From: Flammeovirgaceae bacterium BBD 1991-12
GTDB lineage: Bacteria > Bacteroidota > Bacteroidia > Cytophagales > Cyclobacteriaceae
Assembly (NCBI GenBank): GCA_001657315.1
Contig: LYSV01000032.1
Coordinates: 1-64,000 of the forward strand
Direction: 5' to 3'
DNA: 64,000 nucleotides
Numbering within the stretch: the stretch's first letter is position 1; each line of letters starts with the position of its first letter. Under the pieces are notes generated by a model that saw nothing but the letters and a program-made list of their open reading frames with translations, was not told where the DNA came from and ran no database searches. This document shows, piece after piece, positions 1 to 6,510 of this stretch. Position numbers and translations under genes: made by a program.

Positions 1-1
1 T

Positions 2-97
2 GAGAAAAATGAAAAGCTTTATGACGAACTGCTGAAAAGCGAGCGGGAAAAGGTGGCGCTGCTGGAGAAGCTTTTGGATAAAAAGCAGCAGCATTAA
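2..97 (+). CDS. C-terminal end of a coiled-coil protein (5' truncated)
   Basis: The open frame enters from the left edge and ends at TAA 95-97, leaving 31 residues. They are rich in Glu, Lys and Leu with leucines at heptad spacing (KLYDELLKSERE then LLEKLLDKK), so a C-terminal coiled coil is likely. Bacteroidota XRE-type regulators often end in such a tail, but the DNA-binding domain lies outside the window, so family and function cannot be decided. Confidence 0.5.
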   Translation, partial: EKNEKLYDELLKSEREKVALLEKLLDKKQQH

Positions 98-177
98 ACT
101 CTTCTTCGGATTTTCTTTCACCAGTCATCACCCTATGGATTTTATTATCTGCCATGATAACCCGAACACCGGCACCA

Positions 178-595
178 ATGAAAAAATATCACTTAACTCA
201 TCCAGGTTTTACACGAACCAGGATTAAAGCCTTAAAACGTAGCACAGGATCGTCAATATCCTGTACAGGATCATTTTGTACCGCCTGACAATCACACTGC
301 ACCTCATAAAAATGATCTTGTACCGGGCCGGAACTGCCCTGTACCACAGGAAAATCATTGTGCATGGGTAAAAAATGGTAATGCACCATAAGAAAACCGC
401 AGGTACTCAATGAAAGATCATGCCGCACCCCGGAAGAATGACAAATACCCATCACAGCATCACCCTGTGCTTGCAGAAAATCACTGTGCACCGGGAAGAA
501 ACCACCAGGTGACCGCCTGGGACCGCCGGGAGTGCAGTAAGCAGGCAAAAACCATCCGTAATTTTAAAGAACAGGTGTTTGGATGTCGTTTGTAG
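178..595 (+). pseudogene. Broken heptad-repeat protein gene
   Basis: An ATG at 178 opens a short basic N-terminus (MKKYHLTHPGFTRTRIKAL) that stops near 286 in frame 1. From about 248 to the TAG at 593-595, frame 2 encodes a run of seven-residue units resembling x-x-N-(H/D)-x-(A/V)-P, for example PDNHTAP, HKNDLVP, QENHCAW, MKDHAAP, AENHCAP. Frame 2 is interrupted by an in-frame TAA at about 389 and has no start of its own. One frameshift plus one nonsense change would join the pieces. The DNA shows 21-bp periodicity between about 278 and 532. I do not recognise the family; calling it a decayed gene is inference. Confidence 0.5.
278..532. repeat. Degenerate 21-bp tandem repeat
   Basis: A GTAC/GCAC-like core recurs at 278, 299, 320, 341, 362, 383, 403, 425, 445, 467 and 488, a spacing of 20-22 bp. 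The units are diverged and keep a 7-codon period, so the repeat is best explained as coding for the heptads of the surrounding broken gene. There are no unique spacers, which excludes a CRISPR array. Confidence 0.7.
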
Positions 596-966
596 GCATT
601 TACAGGTGTTTGAAAGATAATGGTGTATTTTCAGATGCTTAGCCACAACATTAAAAGAGCGACCTGTTATTGAAAACAGAAAAATAACTGATCTTCAAAA
701 AAATATTTTATATTTTTGTAACAGAAAATCAAAACTTAGTGCGGGAAATCCACCCCATACACGAATAGTGGCTTGGGAACTAGTAATCTAAATTACAAAT
801 AGCAAAAAAGGCAATAAGGCTAATCCTTAGCGCTTTAGAAATTCAATTCAATTACCAATTGAAGTAAATTGTTGTAATTAGATTTTCATAAGTCCTACTT
901 TCCAGGTTAAGTACACTTCCTTTTGTAAATCACACTAACAAATTACTTCGTGAAAAAATCACGAAA
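596..966. other. AT-rich intergenic region with a possible structured RNA
   Basis: No coding frame is convincing here. The stretch is markedly AT-rich compared with the PUL to the right. Between 785 and 884 it contains a set of nested inverted repeats, listed separately. The last part is presumably the leader and promoter of the methyltransferase gene, but no clear -33/-7 pair of Bacteroidota type was seen. Confidence 0.5.
785..884 (+). ncRNA. Candidate three-stem structured RNA
   Basis: An outer stem pairs 785-798 with 872-884 (13 bp with one bulged A). Inside lie two hairpins: GCTAA/TTAGC at 819-823 and 827-831 with a 3-nt loop, and a 7-bp stem at 847-853 and 857-863 with a 3-nt loop. Together they could form a three-way junction about 100 nt long. 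The strand is arbitrary. The stems are AT-rich and in AT-rich DNA could arise by chance, so this is a hypothesis. Confidence 0.25.
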
Positions 967-1758
967 ATGATTATTACCAAAAAGATAAGAGAAGAATTAA
1001 ATAACTTATTCTTCCTGTTAAAATTACAAGACAGACACTCGAATTCGTCCCTTGACAAACAAGTCAAAATAGAACAAATACTCGCCTATTTGGAAATTAT
1101 TCATGCCCAAATAAGAAAGACATCAAAAAAACGAAAACTTGTCTTTATCGATAGTGGTGCAGGCAACTGCTATTTGAGTTTTTTGGTGTATTATTTTTAC
1201 CATCAAATTGAAAACAGAGAGATCCAGATCCATTGTATTGACCATAATAAAAAACTAATGAGCTCAAATACAAAGCTGGCAAGCGCTATGAACTTCAATA
1301 ATATATTTTTTCATCCAATGGATATTATTGATTTTTCAACCGACCAAAAAATTGATTTGGTATACTCACTGCACGCTTGCGATACGGCAACCGACAAGAC
1401 GATGTATTTGGGCATTAAAACCAGAGCGAAAATTATACTATCTGTTGCTTGCTGTCAGCATTCAATTAGCATGAAAGCCTCGTCTTTCAAAATAGTTGTC
1501 CGTCACAAGTCTTTTAGGGATAAAATGCTAATGATGATCTCTGATAGCTTAAGAGCATTGTTATTGGAAAAGAATGAATATAAAGTTGATATTTTTGACT
1601 TTGTTTCATCAAGATATACCGAAAAGAACACAATGGTCCGGGCCATCCGTACCAGCTTTAAAAAGCAGATAGATGCTAAAGAAGAATATGATAACCTTAG
1701 CAGGGAATTCAGGATGAAGCCCTATTTGGAAGAGCTTTTATTGACAGCAGATAAATGA
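967..1758 (+). CDS. Methyltransf_32-type SAM-dependent methyltransferase
   Basis: This 263-aa protein has a Rossmann methyltransferase core. Motif I reads VFIDSGAGNCY (residues 59-69), the acidic loop after beta-2 is HCIDHN (about 89-94), and the family-specific LHACDTATD (135-143) and SVACCQH (159-165) motifs match Methyltransf_32 (PF13679). The Cys-Cys-x-His and His-Ala-Cys-Asp elements are typical of that family, whose substrates are mostly unknown, with RNA or protein proposed. The gene is isolated, AT-rich compared with the PUL downstream, and flanked by repeat-rich intergenic DNA, which suggests accessory origin. The family call is firm; the substrate cannot be stated. Confidence 0.8.
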   Translation: MIITKKIREELNNLFFLLKLQDRHSNSSLDKQVKIEQILAYLEIIHAQIRKTSKKRKLVFIDSGAGNCYLSFLVYYFYHQIENREIQIHCIDHNKKLMSSNTKLASAMNFNNIFFHPMDIIDFSTDQKIDLVYSLHACDTATDKTMYLGIKTRAKIILSVACCQHSISMKASSFKIVVRHKSFRDKMLMMISDSLRALLLEKNEYKVDIFDFVSSRYTEKNTMVRAIRTSFKKQIDAKEEYDNLSREFRMKPYLEELLLTADK

Positions 1759-1866
1759 TATGACCAAGTAAAGTGGCTAACAATGCATTATAAAACACAA
1801 GGGATCAGTGGCTTATGACAGGTTTGTGCATTTTGGTCAGCTCACCTTTTGTGTAAGCATAGACCT

Positions 1867-1898
1867 GTCCACCGGATCCCGTGGGGAGTCCGGTGGAC
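1867..1898. repeat. 10-bp inverted repeat with 12-nt loop
   Basis: GTCCACCGGA at 1867-1876 is perfectly complementary to TCCGGTGGAC at 1889-1898. A longer-range pair, GACAGGT 1817-1823 with ACCTGTC 1863-1869, encloses the upstream side, and GACTCAC/GTGAGTC (1896-1902, 1935-1941) follows. Confidence 0.6.
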
Positions 1899-2047
1899 TC
1901 ACAGAGTCCCGTGGATCCGCAGGATTCGGTGAATGTGAGTCTGGCGAAGTCCAATCGTTATTGGGCATTCACTGCTTGATATAAGGAGGCCCGCTTCTCT
2001 CTGAGTATACCGCTACTACTATCAATGTAAAGGTAGTGTCTTTACGT

Positions 2048-2086
2048 ACCGGTTTTAGGTTTTGGGATCGCTGCGCTAAAACCGGT
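2048..2086. repeat. 11-bp perfect inverted repeat
   Basis: ACCGGTTTTAG at 2048-2058 pairs with CTAAAACCGGT at 2076-2086 around a 17-nt loop. It directly follows another hairpin, GTAAAG/CTTTAC at 2027-2032 and 2040-2045. It lies about 100 nt before the esterase start, and no T-run follows on either strand, so it is not a standard terminator. Confidence 0.6.
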
Positions 2087-2187
2087 GCAGAGGAATATTG
2101 AAAGACATGGTTTGTAAGCGTTCAAAAGCATAAGAGTGTATATTCGAATGTTGACAATAGCAAAAAACGCCCCTGCATAGAAATGGT

Positions 2188-3099
2188 ATGACAGATAAAA
2201 TCATAAAGTATAGAATTCTCATATTAGCGCTACTTTCACTTGGGATTATTTCCTTTATCTATCTATCACCAAAGATCTACAGGAAGAATTCAACATACAA
2301 AGTAGAAAGGAAGTGGCAGATAAATTTCCCTCAAAAAGTGGAGTACATTGATAAATTACCAAATTCTGACAGCCTGTACATATTTTTCATGGCTGGACAG
2401 TCTAATATGGCCGGACGAGGATTCGTTGAACCAATAGACACTATCCCCGATAAGCGGATTTTAACCATAGATAAAAATAATAGCTGGATCTATGCAAAAG
2501 AGCCGCTTCATTTTTATGAACCTTCATTAACCGGGTTGGACTGTGGAATGTCCTTTGCAAAAAAACTACTTGACTCGATCCCTCAAGGAATTTCAATTGC
2601 CATGATTCCTTGTGCCGTTGGAGGTAGTTCAATCGAGCAATGGCTTAATAATGATACTTTTCGAGGGGTAACACTCCTTGAAAATTTTAAAAGGAAAGTA
2701 AACTTCGTCAAAGGTTATGGTGAAATTAAAGCAGTACTTTGGCATCAAGGAGAAAGTAATGCAAGATCAGAACTAATTCCTACTTATTCTCAGAAGTTAG
2801 ATTCATTGATAAATGTATTCAGAACGATAGTTGAAAATGATTCATTGCCAATACTTATAGGAGAATTGGGACATTATGCTGAACCGAAGGAAAAACAAGC
2901 CAGGTGGGATTCAATAAATTGGATTATTCATGACTTGGGAGATAATTACAACATTACTGTCGCAAGTACCAAAGACCTGAGCCATAGGGGAGATAGAGTG
3001 CATTTTGACTCTGGATCACAACGAAAATTGGGAGAAAGGTTGGCACATAAATACTTAGAATTAACAATGCCAGAGCATCACAATATATATAAAAAATAA
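2188..3099 (+). CDS. SGNH/SASA-family carbohydrate esterase
   Basis: This 303-aa protein has an N-terminal hydrophobic anchor (about residues 9-27), then the SASA domain (sialate O-acetylesterase / CE6 acetylxylan esterase group, PF03629). The nucleophile block is FMAGQSNMAGRG with Ser72 in GQSNM. The glycine block is VGGSSIEQW, followed by VLWHQGESNA and a C-terminal DLSHRGDRVHFDSG with the expected catalytic His and Asp region. The family deacetylates carbohydrates at or beyond the inner membrane. It is close to the N-glycan PUL but on the opposite strand and much more AT-rich, so a link to the PUL is uncertain. Confidence 0.8.
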   Translation: MTDKIIKYRILILALLSLGIISFIYLSPKIYRKNSTYKVERKWQINFPQKVEYIDKLPNSDSLYIFFMAGQSNMAGRGFVEPIDTIPDKRILTIDKNNSWIYAKEPLHFYEPSLTGLDCGMSFAKKLLDSIPQGISIAMIPCAVGGSSIEQWLNNDTFRGVTLLENFKRKVNFVKGYGEIKAVLWHQGESNARSELIPTYSQKLDSLINVFRTIVENDSLPILIGELGHYAEPKEKQARWDSINWIIHDLGDNYNITVASTKDLSHRGDRVHFDSGSQRKLGERLAHKYLELTMPEHHNIYKK

Positions 3100-3244
3100 G
3101 GTGTTCAGTGGCTTGCAAAAGTTCAGCGCTATTTACAAACACAATTCCCCATTATAACAGCCGGCTCATTTATCAAGCTCTGGTTTATGCCAACAGGAGA
3201 AAGCATCGGGGTAAGTCATTGATTTGACCCCAAACATCCCATTA

Positions 3245-3319
3245 TCAATACCCTAACCTCACCTTAGCCAGCTCCGGGTCAAAACTATCCCGCCTGAAGG
3301 TGTGGGCTTCGGTGTTAAA
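3245..3319 (-). other. Out-of-frame C-terminus of the GH47 gene (+1 frame)
   Basis: Directly past the GH47 stop, the +1 frame encodes FNTEAHTFRRDSFDPELAKV and a few more residues, ending at TGA 3245-3247. NTEAH is the conserved C-terminal motif of GH47 whose Thr coordinates the catalytic Ca2+. The junction on the minus strand reads CAT GTT TAA C, so a +1 shift at GTT-TAA-C, or correction of a small indel, would join the two parts. Confidence 0.75.
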
Positions 3320-4673
3320 CATGCTGGTTGAAATCGAAAACATCTTTTCCGGCAAAAGCAATGTAGAAATATTTTAATGTTTCAGCGAAGAAATAGGTGG
3401 CCAGGTAGTCGTTCTGTTCCATGGTACGCACATCCTTGATGGAGTGATATGCGACTTCATTTTTGCAACATTTGTTTATGTCATTCCAGTACTTTCTGAC
3501 CATCTGCATGTATTCGTCGTTTCCCGTGATCTGGTGCAGATAATACGCTGATTCAATGATCTCCGGGTTCAGTTCCGAATTAGCGTATTCCACGGTATCG
3601 GCTCCATAATGGTACCGGGTGGGCAGCAGCCCGAACTTATCCCACAGCCAGTCCCATGTCTTTTGGTTCTTTCCGGCAGCTTCAGGATCACCGCTGACAG
3701 CCTGAATGGCTGGAAAAAATGCGTCATAAAGGGATACCGATCTTTTGAGGATCTCGCCGGTGTGCATATCTACAATGGTGTAGTACGTGTGTCCCTTGTA
3801 TTCATCCAGCAGGTATTCATTGATCTTCGCTATGCTGTAATCCCATATTTCCCTGATCTCCGGATCGGGAAATATCATCCAGCTTTTATACATATACTCG
3901 TAATAAGCATCCACACCCGCCTGCAGGTGATGCCATTGTGTGCCTACCCATTCACCGGTCTCTACGTTAATATGCTCACCAGGCAGGCCTATCTCAGACC
4001 TTCTTTCGAATATGGCTTTGGTAGCTCTTTTAGCCGCCTGATAGTACTTCGGATCTTCTGTGTAGTAACTGAGAATGCCAAATTCAAACAGGTAGGTAGC
4101 GGCCTGGGCTACATTGATCACCGTACCTTCACCTTCTCCCTTGTTACCTGCTGTTTCTCCGGTATGTAAGTTAATGGAATGGTACGGGATACCGGTGGGA
4201 GAATCAAATGCCGGCAATATCCTGTCCCCAAAGTCACGCGCTTTTTCAAGGATATCCGGGTTTCGGGTATACTCATACATGGCCAGCAGTCCCCCCAGGA
4301 TACGAATGTTGACTTCAAAAACCTGCACATAAACATCCTTATCCCAGTTTTCGGCAAGGGCGTACTCTTCGATTTCCCTCGCTTCTTCATCGAAGCCCAT
4401 TACCTTCAGGGTGCTGTAGGCATCATAGGGAGATATTCCGAGCGTCTTGTCATACCAGTTGTAGCCCTTTTTGGAAAGCGGCAGCAGTACGTCATAGCCC
4501 CACGCATATTGTTTGTACCCCTGCCATGAGCGCAGCATTTCATTTCTGACCTGTGTGGCGAGTTGCTGCGTACCCACCGTTTCAGCAGGATCTTTGGTAT
4601 TTTCCTTCACCCTGCCCTGACAGGAGAGTAAACCAATGAGGAATGCAGAGATTAAATAATGGGTTCTTTTCAT
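3315..4673 (-). CDS. GH47 alpha-1,2-mannosidase lipoprotein (frameshifted at the C-terminus)
   Basis: This 452-aa protein belongs to GH47, the Ca-dependent inverting alpha-1,2-mannosidases that trim Man9-type N-glycans. A lipobox (LIGLLSC, Cys18) predicts an exported lipoprotein. Family signatures are SPYDAYSTLKVMGF, FEVNIRILGGLLAMY, FDSPTGIPYHSINL, SLYDAFFPAIQA, ELNPEIIESAYYLHQITGN and AETLKYFYIAF. The frame stops at TAA 3315-3317 just before the expected NTEAH motif, which is present in the next frame (3245-3319). Last gene of the minus-strand PUL arm, 20 nt after CutC. Whether active enzyme is made depends on the frameshift. Confidence 0.9.
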   Translation of the reverse strand: MKRTHYLISAFLIGLLSCQGRVKENTKDPAETVGTQQLATQVRNEMLRSWQGYKQYAWGYDVLLPLSKKGYNWYDKTLGISPYDAYSTLKVMGFDEEAREIEEYALAENWDKDVYVQVFEVNIRILGGLLAMYEYTRNPDILEKARDFGDRILPAFDSPTGIPYHSINLHTGETAGNKGEGEGTVINVAQAATYLFEFGILSYYTEDPKYYQAAKRATKAIFERRSEIGLPGEHINVETGEWVGTQWHHLQAGVDAYYEYMYKSWMIFPDPEIREIWDYSIAKINEYLLDEYKGHTYYTIVDMHTGEILKRSVSLYDAFFPAIQAVSGDPEAAGKNQKTWDWLWDKFGLLPTRYHYGADTVEYANSELNPEIIESAYYLHQITGNDEYMQMVRKYWNDINKCCKNEVAYHSIKDVRTMEQNDYLATYFFAETLKYFYIAFAGKDVFDFNQHV

Positions 4674-4693
4674 GATTGGATTCCTGTTAATAT

Positions 4694-5347
4694 CTAAAGT
4701 ATAGTTGTTGAAATACCTTCACCATCGTCCAGCGCCCCCACAATACGTTTCCCATGATAAGCCTGGGCGCCTATCCTTTGGTGTACCTCAGCAAGGTTTT
4801 TATCCGTCACTTTGCCGCAGGCGATCACCTCGATATCATCACCTGCCAGTGTCACAAGTGACCTGAGCAACCCACTCCCTTCCAGGGCAGTAGCCGCCTT
4901 TCCCGAGGTAAGCACGGCATGGATGTTGGCCATTTTTTTCAGTAGAACAAGCTCATTCACCGGATCACTACAGCTGTCGATGGCCTTGTGGATCGTCACC
5001 TTTAAAGAAGCAGAATGTCTTACCAGTTCAGAGATCACCTCCATATCCAGAGTCCCCTGTGCCGTACAGATACCAAAAACCACTCCCTCAACTCCTACGG
5101 ACCTGCAAAAGTCTATGTCCTTTTTCATTTGGACGATCTCTTCCCCCGAGTAAATAAAATCACCAGCCCTCGGCCGTATCATCACCCTTATGGGGATTTC
5201 CACGTGTTCGGCAGCAAGTTTGATGAGTTCATGCGAAGGGGTCAGGCCGTCCTGAACAAGGTTCGCACATAACTCAATACGGTCAGCGCCCTGCTTTTGG
5301 GCTCTCACACATTGTTCAAGGGTTTCTACACAGGCTTCTTTGAGCAT
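4694..5347 (-). CDS. cutC: CutC family protein
   Basis: This 217-aa protein is a TIM-barrel CutC homologue (PF03932). Recognisable segments are ACVETLEQCVRAQKQGADRI, ELCANLVQDGLTPS, VMIRPRAGDFIYS, VGVEGVVFGICTAQGTLD, VTIHKAIDSC and LTSGKAATALEG. It is slightly shorter than the usual 240-250 aa at the C-terminus. CutC was first linked to copper tolerance in E. coli, a role later disputed. In Bacteroidota it often accompanies glycan PULs, and here it lies between the ROK kinase and GH47 genes, which suggests a sugar-metabolic role. That role is inference. Confidence 0.85.
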   Translation of the reverse strand: MLKEACVETLEQCVRAQKQGADRIELCANLVQDGLTPSHELIKLAAEHVEIPIRVMIRPRAGDFIYSGEEIVQMKKDIDFCRSVGVEGVVFGICTAQGTLDMEVISELVRHSASLKVTIHKAIDSCSDPVNELVLLKKMANIHAVLTSGKAATALEGSGLLRSLVTLAGDDIEVIACGKVTDKNLAEVHQRIGAQAYHGKRIVGALDDGEGISTTIL

Positions 5348-5364
5348 TTTTCAGTACTTAGTAT

Positions 5365-5551
5365 TGAGTATTTAGTCTTGGGTTATGTCTGGTGAGTAGT
5401 ATTTTGTATCTGTGAAATGAGTTGGCAATCGGCAAAGGCCTGCCAACGCTGCACTCCTCCCAACCAGCAGTCGGCAAAATGGATTATAAGAATTTTGACT
5501 TCAAAGTACATTCTCAGTACCATATACCCTTTCCTCAAGACTAAATACTCA
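5365..5551. repeat. 16-bp inverted repeat bounding the ROK-cutC spacer
   Basis: TGAGTATTTAGTCTTG at 5365-5380 is exactly complementary to CAAGACTAAATACTCA at 5536-5551; similarity extends imperfectly outward through TTAGT blocks. The arms enclose 155 nt with no ORF of interest. The arms resemble a low-complexity intergenic motif (TAGTATTGAGTATTTAGT). The spacer interrupts an otherwise tight operon and might fold in the transcript or act as an attenuator. Confidence 0.7.
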
Positions 5552-5561
5552 GGACTAATCA

Positions 5562-6494
5562 CTAAATCGTTGGAAGATGAGGCCGGATCTTTTTCCAGTA
5601 ATCTTCATCAAACAAACGGGCGCTGCCGATCATGGCGGCCTCTTCCATCAGTTCGGAGATCACAATATCCACGGGAACCTCACAGCTGATCAGCCCTTTT
5701 AGCTCTTCAAGAAAGATGTCACCGGCTCCCATGATGTTCCCTCCCATTACCACTACTTCCGGGCCGAAACACTTCAGCCAGGGCATCAGAAAGCCTGAAA
5801 GGTTGTCCACAAATTCGAGGAAAATATTCATGGCCGCTGTGTTTTCACGCGCTGCCTCTGCCACTTCCTTTACGCCCTGAACGGAAATACCTGTCAACTC
5901 TCTGTAACGATTGACAAACCACCGGGTGGAGAAATAATCATCTGCTATCCCATCACCAAACGGAAGGTGCCAGAGACAGCCCTGGTCCGGCACGTCCCGC
6001 CGGTTTACCACAGGTATGTCATCATCAATAAAGGCTGAGCCAAAACCCGTCCCCAGGGTGAGTGAAATGGACTTTTTGGTACCCATAGCCTGACCGCACC
6101 AGGTGGTACCCACGGCAAACGCCGAAGCATCATTCAAAAACCTCATGTGGGCCTGCTCAACGTTAAGTAACGGGTTCAGAGCTTCCTTTATGGACACATT
6201 GTAAAGGTTTTCATACTTGTCCGTCTGTTCGTAGATCGCCACACCGGTCTGGTAGTTAAATGGTCCGGGAATGGCGAAGCCGAAGCCTATCAGTTGGGAG
6301 GTATCTATTTTCTCCAGTGTGAGGTTTATACACCCTGCCCAGCAGTCCAGAATTTCTTCACAGGTTCCCTTGCTGTTTACTTTTCTTGAGGAAGATGTAT
6401 CGGAAATGGGTTGTCCGGAGGCCATATCAACGGCCGAGCAGACTATATGTCCGCCTCCTATATCCACGCCAATGGCAATGTTCGTATGCTGCAT
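5562..6494 (-). CDS. ROK family sugar kinase
   Basis: This 310-aa cytoplasmic protein has the ASKHA/ROK fold: phosphate-1 loop VDIGGGHI near the N-terminus, GFAIPGPF, the catalytic-region segment LNDASAFAVG (Asp as candidate base), SLTLGTGFGSA (phosphate 2) and MGGNIMG (adenosine). The usual ROK zinc motif CxCGxxGC is absent; the corresponding region reads DQGCLWHLPFGDGIADDYFS. In this PUL the likely substrates are mannose or N-acetylglucosamine released from N-glycans, giving the 6-phosphate (inference). It starts 16 nt after the GH92 stop at 6511, so it is co-transcribed. Confidence 0.85.
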   Translation of the reverse strand: MQHTNIAIGVDIGGGHIVCSAVDMASGQPISDTSSSRKVNSKGTCEEILDCWAGCINLTLEKIDTSQLIGFGFAIPGPFNYQTGVAIYEQTDKYENLYNVSIKEALNPLLNVEQAHMRFLNDASAFAVGTTWCGQAMGTKKSISLTLGTGFGSAFIDDDIPVVNRRDVPDQGCLWHLPFGDGIADDYFSTRWFVNRYRELTGISVQGVKEVAEAARENTAAMNIFLEFVDNLSGFLMPWLKCFGPEVVVMGGNIMGAGDIFLEELKGLISCEVPVDIVISELMEEAAMIGSARLFDEDYWKKIRPHLPTI

Positions 6495-6510
6495 AAAGAC
6501 TTAAATGTTC

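Larger units (their letters stand above)
1759..2187. other. Intergenic region dense in inverted repeats
   Basis: No gene is supported. The stretch is more GC-rich than its AT-rich neighbours and contains at least four stem-forming inverted repeats between 1817 and 2086, plus two copies of TCCCGTGG (1877-1884 and 1907-1914). It may be a remnant of a small non-autonomous element or a structured RNA. No transposase or target-site duplication was recognised. Confidence 0.45.

Noticed and set aside
266-540. Regular repeats considered as a CRISPR array
   Set aside because: Units are contiguous and diverged with no unique spacers, and no cas genes are near.
198-548. Minus-strand ORF of 116 aa with its own heptad appearance
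   Set aside because: Its period is the mirror of the 21-bp repeat; the plus-strand reading has the more consistent residue pattern.
3208-3231. GGGGT/ACCCC dyad after GH47 as a terminator
   Set aside because: Only 5 bp with a 14-nt loop and no T-run, and it lies between convergent genes in either orientation.
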